Shown: positions 24,561-38,690, numbered from the stretch's first letter. The stretch is 64,000 nucleotides of DNA from Hymenolepis diminuta (GCA_900708905.1 CAADRB010000060.1:775139-839138); one strand, 5' to 3'. Made by a program: numbers and translations. Notes: a model not told the origin generated them from the sequence alone.

Positions 24561-27500
24561 ATTGTAGGAAAAGGAAGGGCCAGTGCAGACAAGACTGGCT
24601 AATAGCAGGGCCGACCATGCGGTGTCTGCTACTATCGTCCGAGGTAATGCTTACCCTTTCCGATCGATGAGAAATAGGCCAGTTGAGGACACACGATGTT
24701 TGTCTATGGAGTGCTTGGGTCAGGAAAGGTTAAAAATTTACAGACATTACTATAAAGACATGATAATCAAATTTAGTGATGATTAGAGAGTGTGTAAGAT
24801 AAATATTATGGAGAAGAAAGATTCATCCTTCAACCCTTTACTGGTAAATATATTAAATTCAAAATTTAATAAAATTTTCTTATACCTGTTAAGAGAAGCG
24901 TGAACGTTAAAAAAGGTATTTTTTAGTTGCTCCTAATGATAAATTTTCGTTCCTTCTCCTCTCTTTTGACACCTATGTCACTGAATGTGCACTAAGCCCA
25001 TTCAGGAAAGCATTTCCAGCAAACATATGGACCAATGGAGTAGCAGTACGAAGCCTTCTTAATGGGAAAATCATATTCTGATACCTGTTTATTCTTCAAA
25101 TTTATCCAATGGAGTTGACCATCCAGCTCAGTTAGTATGCAGACGAGGTCGCTGACAACTACGCCACCACTGAATCAATGCCTATTTAGAACACTGCTTA
25201 ATACTCATTTATGCATATCGATTTTTACTATTAAGTTTTTCTCTTTGAAACAGAAGAAGGAAAACCTCAATCTAATGATTTCAATTTAATCTGTCGAATT
25301 CATTTTCTGTCAAAAAATATTAAATGAAATCATTTTAAATTAATTTTGCTCCATGATAACTTAAACAAAGATAGAATTTTGATTGCAATACAATTTTCCT
25401 AACATCTTTGAGATTTGTATGATGCTGTTAGCGTCCACCGGTCTTCCCCTATTACTCTCTCAGTCACACATGTTGAACTGAAGGAAAAGATCTAGGACGT
25501 ACTATGGGTGGAAATTAAACGAAAATTTCCACAAACTAGAAAAGTTAATTTTGAAATATGAAATTATACAATTTGTATTTATACAAGACTTTGAATAAAT
25601 AATATTTAGACAATTATTTGAAATTTTGCTTAATCAACCGTGATATTTCATCGGATGGTACGTGCTGTTTGACAGTTATATTAAGAAAATAAATACTAAC
25701 GTTTTATTTTTCTGGAGATTTCTACTGAGGTAATTCGGAGAATCGAATTAAAATGAACGGATTTGAAGCGTATAAAATTTTACAAACCAAATGGATATTT
25801 ATTTAGAATTCAACTTTTGCAATTTGAAAATGATCGTCTGTTACCCTGGGACCGGAAACGTCATCAACCGGCAAAATCTGTTTCCCATATGTGTCACAGT
25901 TCTAGGAAGATTCAATTAGTAGTAAAACTGTTTAATCACCATGCGTTTAGGAGGAATTCACAGATATCTTCAAATTATTTTAACAGTCTTCGTCAACTCT
26001 GGACCTATGAAAGGCCCGGTATGCTACGCCAATTTTTTCAACCATACAGCTACACGCATCTCTCTTTCTGACTTTTTACCTTTCAATTACTAAAAATAAC
26101 TCCTTCTTTCAGCTTCATTCTCTGGTCTTTTACTCATTTTCTCTATCACTCTCTTTATCTCCCTGTTCGGCTACCTTTTGTAATGCAATACCTTCACTAA
26201 ACCTTTTGTATTCTTCCTAGTCTTTGTAACTTTAATATTAAGTGACCTTCGTTTTTTCTGCTTCAACTAGTAACTCTCTAGTTCTATCCCCCAATAGATT
26301 CAAGATTCATGAAATGATTTGAAACGTAATCCATTTCTACTGGAGTTCATTAAACAGCTTTTCATTTTGTGTACGAAATTTTCAAAATTCACTCTTCTGT
26401 AACTCTAATTAATGAACGTATCCATGTTCGACTCGCAGATTGCTCATGACTCATTTTTATCCGAGGATCTTAATAATTACGATCAAGGGGATTCTCGTCC
26501 ACAACCCACAGCTGAAGAGATTCATGGACCGTAAAACCCTATCAGTATTATTTTAGCCTAAAATTTTAAATTATATCTAATTGCCTCCCCCATCAGCAGA
26601 AGTTAATTGCGTTGAATGAGTCTAGTTAGTTAGACTTGTTAATGGTGAAACCGATTTGATCGAAAATCTTTATGCGGATATGAAAGTGACTTTAAGCTAA
26701 TTGAAAAATAACTAACTCGTTAGTTAAAAGAAGATTTTCAAGTCAAATATTTCAATTAATTCAATGATGAAAACATTTAAGAAACTGCAAAAGTACGTCT
26801 GCGTAATAGTAAAAGTAACCATTTTGTTTAAAATTCACGTATGTTTCTTAATTTAAAAAGTATGCTCATTTGGAAAGTTTGGGCAACAAATATATCATTC
26901 ACTTTGCACGTGAATGAGTTTGTTGGCTCACCACTCCAGTTCTCATTTTACTAAGATTGAAATGGGCCAAGTATTTTTTCATTTGCAATTTGCAGCTTAT
27001 TCGATTGACCTATTAATTGACTTATAAATAATAAATATAAAACGAAATACATGAAGTATTTGCCCCATTTAACAGATATATAATTCTTTTAAGGAAATAT
27101 TTCTTTGAAGTTATTATTTTTACTCTAAAATTCAAGAGCAAAACATAAGATTTTTTCAGAATATTTTTAAATGAAAGAGTGAATTAGATAGAAACGGACT
27201 TTGTGATAAAATGAAGTGAATATACAACATTATTAAGAATTCACAATTTAGATTCCATATTATATTTGAAAAATGACTTCAATGGGGGAAATTAAAGTGT
27301 AGACTACCCAGAAAGATCAAATTCAATGATTTCGGCGCCTACTAAATAACGTAAATCACAGCTGACGAAATTGTGAATTCAAGTGCTATTTTATGGAGAA
27401 AATACTTACTTAACTAAAATTGAAAATTCTGAAATATACCGTGAGGTAAGCAATGTTGCGATTGGTAATTTCACGTTCATTTACGGGAACTATCAAGCAT

Positions 27501-27576
27501 TATGCAAGCGGATTTAACTTACTCTGGCTAGTAAAGTCCCTTCATTCACACTTCATTGTTGTTATAACGTAACGAA
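24561..27576. other. Gene-poor stretch
   Basis: The 102-codon plus-strand frame at 25763-26071 has no recognised domain. Nothing else is supported. Confidence 0.4.
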
Positions 27577-27761
27577 CTAGAAGTCACGGTAGTAATCTCG
27601 CAGAACAACCAATCTGGAAAGCTTGGCAGTATAGCAACTTAACACAGAGGCCAATAACTCACAGCAGAACACAAGGCACGTTATCATAAACACGCGTGTA
27701 CTAAAGAAACTCAATTCCCAGCGGTACTGATTTAAACAAATTGGCATAATTACAGAGTCTT
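27577..27761 (-). CDS. Possible terminal exon of a membrane protein
   Basis: The exon follows a good pyrimidine tract and acceptor (ccctcccccttgatag, exon start 27761, phase 1) and encodes 60 residues to a TAG. A short polar lead (DSVIMPICLNQYRWELSFFSTR) precedes a Cys-rich hydrophobic segment (VFMITCLVFCCELLASVLSC) and a basic tail ending LVVLRDYYRDF. The layout is like the fourth span and short tail of a tetraspanin, but no large-loop CCG motif was found upstream, so this is only a resemblance. No polyadenylation signal was identified. Confidence 0.3.
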
Positions 27762-28851
27762 CTATCAAGGGGGAGGGCGAATTAAGAGGGAAATAACATT
27801 TTTATTCATAAAAGAAATATTGGGAGCGAGAGGAAAATAAATATTATTTCTTCTAGCAATCGTATTCTGTTACTCATAGTCTGTTTTTCTCGCCAGGTCC
27901 ATTGCACCTTTAAAATCACTCGAATAGTGCGTACTTATATGTGCAAATAGTAAGGACTGTGAATAAAAATGATAGATGTAGTGGAAACGCCGTAGATAGG
28001 TAAGCACCGGTGATAGTGCTGGTCAGTTATTGGCACCGATAACATAGGTAGGTGCAGGAGTAGGAATAGCTGGCGGGGAAACTGGTCTGTAGGACTAAAG
28101 AAGCTGAATTTCGGTTAGAGGGAGGTTGTGATATGGTATTTAGGGCTTTAGGGTTGAAAGAACAATGTACATAATTTGAAGACACAGCGGAAATCTAGAT
28201 AGGTGTAAGGCAATTATTAATTTAAAAAGGGGAGAGGGTTGTGGTCTAAAGACAGTTCAGAGTTTGGCTAACATAACTATACGCAAGTGGTGAAGTGCAC
28301 GTTGACAAATTGTCGATCTGTTACTAAGATCCTTATGTCGGCGAATACTAAAAAGGTTCTGTGTTATTGACAAGATGTCTTCAAAATAAAATTAAGCATT
28401 ACAGTAATAATCAATCATGTTCAATTCACGATAATTTAATTTGCAAGTTTTATAATTATCGTTTATAATATTATATACTCTTTTGATTCATCGACACCCG
28501 AACATTCACCTCCAACGGTTTTCAGCGTCCCCTTTTCCGTCCACATTTCCCAGGATTGTTTTAGTTACTTCAAGTACACATTTGCTTGTAGTGTTATTAC
28601 ATTCTGAGTTATGAGAGTAATTTTAATAGAAACTTAACTCAACTTCTACTGGCACTTTCCAAAAGAGAGTATCCCCACACCCTTTTAATTGGAAAAACGT
28701 ATTTCTTTATGCAAATGTGACTACTTTTTACGGCTTCTAAGTTGCTTTTATTAAAGCTACAGTTACGGGAAGGGGAAAAAATAAGGTTTTGTATTAACAA
28801 ACAAATTTACTAATATAGACTTGAATATATGATAAATGATTGGTTGTCTGA
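27762..28851. other. Gene-poor stretch
   Basis: No exon of the putative membrane protein could be recognised here. A G-rich segment at about 27990-28150 has no assigned function. Confidence 0.4.
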
Positions 28852-29017
28852 TTAGCCAATGATCGCAGCGACGGCTTCTCCACAAGCCATCTCGCGTATC
28901 CGGGTTTGAGCGGGGAATTTCAATAATCGATAATCCAGTGCATGGAGGTAAAGATTGCGAGTTCCTCTCGAATCCAACGAAAATATTTGATCAAACTTCC
29001 GAATACTACTGTATTCC
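28852..29017 (-). CDS. Unassigned possible exon
   Basis: An open frame follows an AG acceptor-like site (ctaaatatag) and ends ...TRIREMACGEAVAAIIG, then TAA. Its composition is protein-like, but there is no recognised domain and no polyadenylation signal nearby. It may be chance. Confidence 0.2.
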
Positions 29018-31061
29018 AGTCTATATTTAGTTATATATGCCATTCATTTTAACTACAAAATATATTTTCAAAAATCTTAAGAAATTGGCACTTTTAATGA
29101 TAACACTGATCCGTAAATGGTTCTGGTTGTGGGTCCTTAGGCCTTAAATGAAATAGTAAAGAAATTTAATTTGCTGTAAAAGGACATTTGAAATTATAAA
29201 TGTCCGAACTAATAATTATAATCACTCGTGGTTAGTATATATCATGCTAGAATGAAAGATGCAAAATCTTTACCTTGACAAGAGAATTAAAAGGGGCATT
29301 CCATCAAAAAACGTACATGCACTGCTAAAAAGTTCATCAAAGGATGACATTGGTGGGAGTATGCATAGCATCAAGCAATATCCATTGCAAAATGATGAAA
29401 TATGTTCCATTTTGAAGCACTGGTATCTGAAGGACTATTCGGAATTTTACCCGCTTTCACAAACTCCGATAAGAGTTGAATGGTAATTAATTCACTGCCA
29501 AAAGAATGAAATTCCTAAATTGATTAACAAAACGAATTTATTGAAATCGCAGAATAACACACAAAGATATATACGATTCTATCTTGAGGTGTGAATGGGT
29601 TCACATACAGGCTGTTGGGGAGTGCCACCGTTCTCTAATAGGGAATTTAATTAAGATAATGCGTGACCAATAAGGGCGTGGATTAACAAGGACTACAGAA
29701 GATGTCACAACAATGAATGAGAGGTTTGAATGCATGAGAAAGAGATTAAAGTAATAAATGACGTATGTTGGGAAAAAAAGACAGACACAATAGTCAACGC
29801 TTAATTTCATCACTTCCTCCCATGGGAAATAAGTGAAGTTAGCTGGGATAATGTTGACATGAATAGGACTTCAAAGGTTATAGGGATTCTTAAAAATGTC
29901 TAACTAGCGTATAATGATTTTTTATTTATCCTTACCCATTTGAATTACCTTTCTCAGTTTTAACCAGTTTGAAAAGATGAGATCTATACCAAAATTACTG
30001 CTTTTCTCTTCGCATTTAAGATCGTACTGGATTTCATTAAAGTTGTCAGGATCTTAGGTCATCTTGTTACATAAATAATTACCATTTATTAGAAGTCAGA
30101 TCAGGAAATTGGCTTCGAAAACGATTATCGAATATTTGGTTGGCCAAAGGGATCTAGAGTAAAGTGTTCCATTAGATAACCTTGAATTTGTATTGTTATG
30201 ATTCACACCATTACAATTTTTCACTGCGGTCAGGCAAATGAAATGAGTTCACAGTGAGTTCAAGAGGTGATAAGGAGGAGGGAATCCAAAAGATGCTGAG
30301 AGTAAATTCAAGTTACCAAAGGGTCTTACTCCATTTGATTTTCGGATTCGGGTTGTACACCACTTATTGAATACTTCACGTTTTAAAATTCAAATTATTA
30401 CTGAACAACATCTTGATCACTACGCTCGAGTGTTCAATTATGATGGTCAGTCTTGTCCTCCAAAAGTGAAAGAAAGTTCTACAAGGTGTTAACGTGGCAG
30501 AAATGATGTAGGTAAAATTTGTGTTATATTGTTACATGCATTTACATATTTGCTTTTCCGATTGCAACTGATTGTTACTTTTCTTACTTCGGCTATTGTA
30601 AGACTCAGTGTGTGTCCTAGATTTTATCCATCTACTCAGTCCATTAATTAAAAGGAACGATCTAACTCTACATTGAGCTTTTAACGCCCGATTTCAATAT
30701 CTAGCGTAAACATGAATTGACTCGAGATTCTGAAAACCCAAGCTACCTCTAGATCACCTGCATTTTACCACTCCCCCCACAGAGTTGGTACTCCTTGCCG
30801 ATCTTGCATACATGCATTTGTTTATCACTTTTCAGTTAAGCCCGCCCGTCAAAGTAACCTCTCTATTCTATTCACTCTAAAGTAGAAATAGCAAATTTGC
30901 ACTTTTTCACTTAGAACTTTGATGGATATAAATTAATATAGAAAAACTCGATCCAAAAATAAGGTAAACTCATGAATTTCTCTATAAATGTAACTGGAAA
31001 TGAACCAATGTTGAATCAATTATAAATCAAAATAATCAAATGATAAATTTTGGGGAAAAAT
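29018..31061. other. Gene-poor stretch
   Basis: Short frames at 29259-29486 (+) and 29601-29813 (-) are unassigned. No repeat was recognised. Confidence 0.4.
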
Positions 31062-31460
31062 TGAAGGATGACCCTAGGTACTTCAGAATATCTTTTGTTC
31101 GCATTCCCAGTAAAAATACTTAGGTTTTCCGTCCACGAGCCACAGTGACGTCCTTATGTTCCCATAGCTCAAAACCCCCATCTATCACGTCTAAACGCGT
31201 TCATCGATTCCCCCCTTTCTATAACTGTCACATTTCACTTAAAAGTACATCTCACTCAAGTGAGTCATATAAACTGCCTTTGTATGTCCACTCACATACA
31301 CACGCGCAGACAAGCTTGCCATTCACCGACTCCTATGCTTCCCTTTCATCTCTCCTCTCAGTCATTTCTCTCCTACTTGCTTGAATCCTCATAGTGGTTT
31401 AATCAATACATTTTGGCCTATTCAGCTCTTAGTTCTCCGCTCTGTAATTGTTGTCTATGT
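31062..31460 (+). repeat. Dispersed repeat family P, copy 1
   Basis: It aligns with 46731-47160 in the same orientation over about 400 bp: 'ttgaaggatgac', 'aaaac.cccatct.tca.gtctaaacg', 'ttctataactgtca', 'gtatgtccactcacatacacacgcg', 'cattcaccgactc' and 'ttggcct.atcagct'. It is pyrimidine-rich. Open frames in the two copies (31145-31384 and 46783-47122) are low-complexity Ser/His-rich and are not considered genes. It may be a solo LTR or a non-autonomous element, but no ends or target-site duplications could be fixed. Confidence 0.65.
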
Positions 31461-32999
31461 TGTCAGGGTTTTACAATTGGCTTTCAACTGCTGTCAAATG
31501 ACTAACAGTAAATATCTGATTTCAAACTTATGGGTTGTTGTGAGATAAGACTAAAAGAGCACTAATTTACGGAAGGATGAAACTAAGACCACCAAATACG
31601 GAGCTGGAGAGGAAACTAAGAAGGCGAAAGGAACGTTATTTTATATAAAGGAAGGGAGAAAGAGGCCTGAAAAATATGACTGTCTTAGGCTGCCTTAGAT
31701 AGAAGTTAATCGGAGCAGTTACAGATGGAAAAGAGGAGATCAGAAGTTAAAGTCGGGTCGATGTGGTGGTGGAAACTGAATAGTTGAACTGGGACCAGGG
31801 GTAAGATTACACATGAATATTTATAAGTATAAAATTGATAAAGTAAGTTCGAATAGTTAAAATGAGTAATGACGAATGAAGATTAGGAAGCCGAAAAGGA
31901 GGGAGTGTTGCATATGCCGACGACAGGAGTTTATGAATGTTGATAAAATCCTATTGATTGATCTCAGTTCTATCTATTGACAAGCTGTCACCCTATATCC
32001 AGGTAACCGTCAGTCATTTCTAATCCAAGATAATTTTACTGGAAAGTACCATTGTAGTCATATAAATACGGGGTACAGTAAAGGTTCTAAAGCCATGCGG
32101 ACGAGAATAATATAAAACGTGAAAAAAGCCTTACACTTTAATTATGTAATCATGCTATTAACTACTTTTTACTGAACAAACATATCTCCTCGCGTTTTCG
32201 GCCGAAGTTCAGACGTCGCTATCGGACCCTTAGGTCTCTGAGTGAAATGCAATCTGCCATATTCGAGCTGATGGACAGATAGATTGATGACATTAGGCTA
32301 GGTGTCTGTCCATCTGTCATTTTATTAGCCGAGGGAGCTAATTAACATCGTCAAACTTAGATAAGCTCACTAAACTTGACTTCCGTTGTCGAAACCCTTT
32401 AACTGGAAATTATTAATTTTGTTGTCAGTAAAATCAATTCCAATCCTCCTCCAAGGTTTTGGTACCTCTCACTTGAATAAAAGCTATCTCCAGGTTAGAT
32501 AAAATGTCATTATTTTAGTGGCATTTTATAATAATGACAATAAAACTGTGGCTAAATAAAACATATTTGAAAATTAATTTGAAATAAAGGAAATTTAATG
32601 GTGTCTTTCCAAGAAATGAATGCACAAGCGCTCAAACTGTACACTCTCGTTGATAGGCAAATCAGAGTCGTCAATTAAACATAAATACCATTGTCTTAAA
32701 CGTCCGTATAAGAAAAATATCGAACAAAGTTTAAAAGAAAGCTGAATTATTTCATATGGTACCTCTAGATGATGGTGATATAATCTGTGACTCTTAGGGA
32801 AGCACTAGAAACTTAACTTCCCTATTGCACCATTTGCAAGTAAGACCAGGCTAAATCCGAAATTAGCAAGACAGGTCACACTCGTACAATTATGTAAATC
32901 AGGTTTAATACCTTTTACATAATTAATTTAGTTTAAACAAAGGGCCACTAAAGGTGTGTCTGCGGCACATTGTTATTGTGCTTGTCTGCCCTATCAGAA
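31461..32999. other. Gene-poor stretch
   Basis: Nothing recognised. Confidence 0.45.
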
Positions 33000-33095
33000 T
33001 TAAGAGATCAATTCTCTCACAAGGGTGCCTCAATGGTTCCAATTTCAACTCAAAATGAGCTTTGGAAAACGCTCTTTCAAATGGACTTGAGAATT
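33000..33095 (+). repeat. tRNA-like SINE copy 4 (3' end only)
   Basis: The text 'tctctcacaagggtgcctcaatg' and 'gagctttggaaaacgctctttcaaatgga' matches the 3' half of the copy at 58.2 kb read on its own strand. The tRNA-like head is absent, consistent with a 5'-truncated insertion. Confidence 0.55.
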
Positions 33096-34109
33096 AATAC
33101 TTCTACTAAAGGGTCAGTGAAGGAGCAGGAATGAAAGAGGTTGAAGATAAAGATAATTAATTAAAAGAAAATGTTAATATCTTTTACATAAAACTGGCTG
33201 AAATCAGATTTTTAGGTAATATTTATAGGAAAGAACATTTTTTGTTTAGCACTTCCAACTGCAAATGGTGAAGTTTAAAAATCCATTCTACCAACCGAAT
33301 TTCCTGGGAAGTTTGGGGTCCAAAGCTTCAGAAATTCTACATTGCGGTTTCCACAAGTTTTAGATAATCGGAAAAGAATGGAATTGGGGCTGAAGGGTAC
33401 TGTTGTGTATTCTCACTACCTCCTAATAAAGCTAAATAATTGCAGAATGCATACTTCTGTTCAATGTAAATTTTAATATAGATTGAGAGGGTTTTAGATG
33501 CCTGAGAGATCTAAGCTTAAATAGAATATCCCTATACAGACTGATTTTTTATAGTGAATGCATTTTCACCACTTTTAATAAAAACTTATCATTCATACAG
33601 AATAAAAGAGGCATATACTGTTTTATTTTCTAACCCTGGGAAAGATTTTGTCTGGTATGAATAGTTTTTTTCTTTTCGTCGTTCCTATTTTACACTACTC
33701 TACTTAGATCGGTTTAACCATTTTCATACGTCCATATAGCATATGCTTGGAAATGAGAGCTCAATTATCGCCTCCATTTAACGTAAACGTTGAGAAAAGG
33801 TACTGATATGGCGAAACCAGAAACACAAGTATTAATTGAAATGTTAAAATTGTGGTAGCAAAATAGATTTATACTACTCATACAGTGTATACACATATAT
33901 TTATATAACAAATGTAACCCGGACAATGTTTTCAGCTATTGTGCAAATGCCATATAAAAGAGATTCAATTTAAACAGAAAATGCGATCATGTCGGTAATC
34001 TAAGATTCAAATAACTGGATTGATTCGTTATTTAAATATTAATATTGTATTGCTATTCTGTCAGTTACTCAGTTAAAATATGTTTTTTTACGCTACCGCT
34101 CTGTTTAAA
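33096..34109. other. Gene-poor stretch
   Basis: Nothing recognised. Confidence 0.45.
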
Positions 34110-34195
34110 GTGCCTTTACTTGTTTCATCTACCTACTCATGTCTGTAGGAAATACGAAGTAACGTAACCAGTCATTCACTCGCATCAACCAGTCA
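34110..34195 (+). repeat. Dispersed short repeat U, copy 2
   Basis: Partner of 5716-5800. Confidence 0.35.
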
Positions 34196-35513
34196 ACAGG
34201 CTTTGAATATCTCGGAAATAAGCCTAGCCAGGGATTAAATCATGAGAATTAACCTATACAATATTTGGATGTTACAAAGTAAGTATTACTCCTTTTGAGA
34301 AATTAAGCAATTTAATGCTTCCAGAATTTAAACAAAGTGAATTTTCTGATATCCTCACTTAATTATTGTTATACTGAATGAAACGATATATTTTGTCAAA
34401 AATTACATATTTAAGGTTCCTTATTTTCCATCCTCTAATTATCACTTCTTCTTTCGTCATTTAACTTAAGCTAATTTCTTTGCATTACGAGTGTAAAACC
34501 GAGATAAATCGCACTGCCATGTATTAAGAACGTGTGCCACATTCTGATGTTTGGGCTAACGTCGGTTTGTATCCGTCACTAGTGCGGTAGCTTAACAAAT
34601 CCGAATGTCGATTACCTACTAGAAGAGCATATTTTACCAATACTATATCCATATTAAGAACCATTTTGCTACTTCGAGTGTTTAAATGTCGTCCTTTGAG
34701 TACGGTTTTTGCTCTGAAACCCAGGAAAAAATGTAGTTTAGCTGCCTTCCGTTGTATTTTAGAAGTGATCTCACTATTGACACTTTCAATGTCCAGCAAA
34801 CATCTGCAATAAAGAATTTTGCAAAATCGTGCATATCCAGGGGTGTCTGGAAAAGTCGGTTTAGGATGACATTATTCCAGGTTCTTCGATCCAATTAACC
34901 TCAAACACTGATTGGCGAAAATTATCTCAATAGGCTATCACTTAATTTGCTCTTTTAATATTTAAAATAAAATTTTAAACATATTTTGACGGTTAATTTT
35001 TAAAATGAAAGTAATGCCTGATAATTATAGAAAATATTATTAATGAATATAATAAAACATACGGATAGATATCCCAGGTTTTTTCTTCATAAGGATCATC
35101 TCTGTGTGAAATATGAAAGAAATAATTGAATTTAATAAAATGATCGAAAGCTGCTTACAACAACAATTTAAGAATGTATCAACAAAATTTTATTCTTTAA
35201 CCGACTTCGATGTAAAAATTTCTCATTAATTAAATTTTATTTAATCCCCTGTTATATGGGCTCTTTGTGTTTCCTTTTTATTTAAAGTAACTAATGGAAA
35301 ATAATGATATGTGCTCCAGAAAATACGAATTTAATTTTTATTAATACCACATTTCTTTTTTGACAAATACGACAGAAATATGTTAGAAAATTTGAAGTTA
35401 CAAATTGAAATTTAATTTTTTAAATATTACATTCATAAGTGGTTTCGTATGCCAATCAAGACATTTCATTATGGGGAAAGTATTATAGCGGGTGCTAAAC
35501 AAAAAGACTTTTT
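34196..35513. other. Gene-poor stretch
   Basis: Two overlapping minus-strand frames (34524-34799 and 34682-34894) are unassigned and may be a decayed coding relic. No domain was recognised. Confidence 0.4.
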
Positions 35514-35710
35514 ACTAAATATGTTTAGTCATTAAATATGATCAGCGCCACGCTGTAGGAACACTGACCGCTGATTGGCTAGGAACACTTCCGCACGCAC
35601 ATCCGTGCTTGATCGTTACGCGATCGGTAACACGTCCACGCTTTCCAGAATGTTCTAGCGCACGCGAAATTCCCTTGATCAGCTTTGGTAGCTTTGTGAA
35701 CTCCATAGTA
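35514..35710 (+). mobile_element. LTR-like repeat L, copy 1 (3' part)
   Basis: It matches the 3' half of the 55.6 kb copy: 'tttag.cattaaata', 'cgct...tag/cagg', 'tgatcgctgattgg', then 'actttccagaatgttctagcg' and 'cttgat.agc.ttggta'. The copies share an inverted CCAAT box (ctgattggct, 35571-35580) and a heat-shock element. The 5' half is unrecognisable here. Confidence 0.55.
35643..35655 (+). promoter_or_regulatory. Consensus heat-shock element in repeat L
   Basis: TTC-ca-GAA-tg-TTC is a perfect three-unit nTTCnnGAAnnTTCn site, the binding motif of heat-shock factor trimers. The surrounding ~22 bases are identical to the 55.9 kb copy. Confidence 0.6.
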
Positions 35711-38381
35711 TCGACTCAAATGAAAACCGGGATTGAAATTCTATTTAAATATTTAGTTATGATTATTACTTGTTAGCTGTTCGTGCCACAGATCGATATT
35801 TGAAGTTTTAAAGTTACACAAAAACCTCAAAATAAAAAGATTTTTTTTTATTATTCAAGGGATGAAGAAGGGAAATCTTCAGAGACTTTCATATTAGTAA
35901 CATTCTTTTGAAGGAAGGCAATATATGATACTTCCAGTTGTGGTTATTTGTCAAATAATGGCATAGATTAATAAAGTTATGACCCTCTCGACCTGATCTA
36001 GCTCAACGAATTACTAGAATATCATATCTTATTTATTAGTTCGGAAGAAAGAAGAAAGACTTAAGAAGCACTCCCACTAAATTGTGTAAACTTGGTCAAT
36101 TCCGAATGACCGCCTTCTTCTGCCGAGATTTGAACTGGTTTGTGAAATGCGGAATCATTAAATTAAGAGAGATCAAGCCTGTTTTGTAAACCAGAATCCA
36201 AAGTAATGCTTTCTCAATTACCGGGATCCAACCGAACCAGAGGCATCGGAGATTTCTGACCAAAAGTGCCCTCAAAACAAAGAGGCACGAATTACAAATC
36301 GAGGTATGTAAAATTACAGGCTTAAAGATCGAAATCTTCACATTTATCAGTGCCAGAGTACATTTATTACCCTTTTGAAAATCATACACTACTCAATTCA
36401 GATCGTACCCTTGATACATCACTTTCGGTAAAATGATTTATGTTACAAAACATTGAGTATTTCAAACTATATATTTTGGAGAAATTAAGATTTTTTAAAT
36501 AAATGAAAACTCTTCCTCATAGAAAATGACTTATTTAAGAAAAGTTAGGTTAAAGTTTTTTAGCAGTAATTGGCGAAAATAATCCACATGATCATTATTA
36601 ATTTCTTCTAAAAATTCGAACAAACCGCTAAGTCAGTAATGTAATACATCTCTTAAAATTCGTACCTCTTAGTGGAATAAATGGTCATATAGTTTAATAA
36701 TCAAAGATCCGCACTGGACAGAGAGATGAGTAGGTGTTAATTTTGATTTCTGAAGAAAGGAAGTTGACGCTTCAGAGATTTCGATCGAGAAATAGGAAAA
36801 GGTTTCTCTTGAGCTAGAGTTGGCATTAAAGTATATTTGTGATTGAGATCATGACTAAAAATATTTGAGGGTGATACGTCAGCTTTACTTTTTGAACTTG
36901 AACATTTCGGGTATGAGATTAAGAAAATGCCGATGAACGAAAATCTTCGCTATTGAAAACCAACATCTACTTTCATTCATTTATCTTGGAGGCTAAGCTC
37001 CAACTAAACGCTCTCGAAATTTCAAGAAATGAACTATGTAATAATTTTGTTCTATAAATTCAACATCTTCAATTTAATTGTCTCTTCCCTTCAACAAATA
37101 CTGTATTGAAAGCTATGCTCTCCACCTTTGAATAGCATCTTCGATTGAACTCTTTAACCTACAGTGGATCATATAAATGAAATGCTTGCTTAATATTTAC
37201 AGAATAGTCTTCATTGAAATATCTCATTTTCTTTTAACCCTCATAATGATAAAATAATACCTACGAAATATAACGAAATTTTGTTTTATCTTTACCGTAT
37301 TTTTATTATTACCTAGGGCATAGAAGACAAAGCTGCACTTTCTCACAGACCGAAAGTGTCTGAACAATGGAAAAATTTAAAGAGTTTAGTAGAGACTAAA
37401 GAGAGGAAATCGGGAAGAAGCGGAAGTGGAAGGACTTCAAGAGAACCTTACAAAATTTGATATTTATTTCATACTTTTACTTCCCGAGTACTATTTATCG
37501 TTGCTCTTTCAAATGTCCCAATGCCCGAATCTCAGTACTTTTTTGCCAGTTTTTAATAATCAAATACTTTCCAAATAAGTGGAGCTAAAACAATTTCAAC
37601 AACTCGGTGCTCACCGATATTCGCTGATATCGAGACTTTCGCCCAATTTCTTACAATTTCTCGAATTAAAACCTCTTTTTTTCAAATCTAAAATACATGG
37701 TATGTTATCAGTATTTTGACGATAAATATAAACCCAGTGTCTGAATTAAATCGCCAGCATTGAATTTTTCCGTGTTTTAATTAAGAAGCTTAGTTTTATA
37801 ATCGTCCATTCATTTCTATAAAGCTAGTATGTATTTTACAAATCAGATATTCTTGATTGGTCTCAAACTTGCGAGTAGAGTAAGAAAAAACAAAATAAGC
37901 ATCTGGAAAACATAAGAAGTGCCAACCTAAGCTATATTAAAATAGTTCATTCAAAGTATGCGTTGTTGTCATCAAATGTGTGACAGAAATGTGGTTGGTA
38001 AGTTCTTTAGTACGTAAACAATTCTGTATCATATATAGGTTATACTTTTAAGCTTGAAGACACAAAAGAATCGCACATAATAATTTATTATCAAATGATG
38101 ATAGTGACCTTCAAATTTTAATCATGCAAATTAAAACATGACAAGGTCCCATAAAGCATAATAACAACCAATGAAAGCCCGTCTCTGCCTCCTTGTTGTA
38201 TCGCAAATAGATTATTTACTGTATATGTATAAGAAACCTCATATGAATGATTAGTTTATTAATCACATTAACCACTATTCCATGGCCGAAAATTTATCAT
38301 TCTATTCCACTTCGTGAGGCATAACTGGTTTGTATTTTTTGAATGGGAATTGGTTTTTTGTATTCTATTGCTGGTATACTT
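35711..38381. other. Gene-poor stretch
   Basis: The 97-codon minus-strand frame at 36096-36389 is unassigned and shows no domain. Nothing else was recognised. Confidence 0.4.
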
Positions 38382-38690
38382 GTTGTCTATCGACACCTGG
38401 CGATTAGAAATGATTGACTGGTGATAAGATCTCCACTACAGTGTCCACAGGCGGTCTCGCTGTGTGTTTGCGTGTTTGTACATAGATACCCAAACGGGTG
38501 CCTATCATCACACAGAGAAACTGACCAAGAGAAATGACTGACGTCTATTGAAGGAATATTTTCTATATAAACTCAATTTACTTATTAATAAATTGAGAGG
38601 TGACTTGCCCGCCACCTCCGAACTGATCTGTTGCCATGGGTGGCTTGACTTATTCCACTCCTTGACTTAACATTATTACAATTTTACTGC
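38382..38690 (+). mobile_element. MITE-like element M, copy 3
   Basis: It begins gtctatcgacacctggcgat and proceeds through 'aagatctccacta.agtgtccacaggcggtc', 'tgtgtttgcgtgttt', 'acatagatacc.aaacgg' and 'ctccgaactgat', in the same order as copy 2. It is clearly more diverged than copies 1 and 2 are from each other. Confidence 0.7.
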
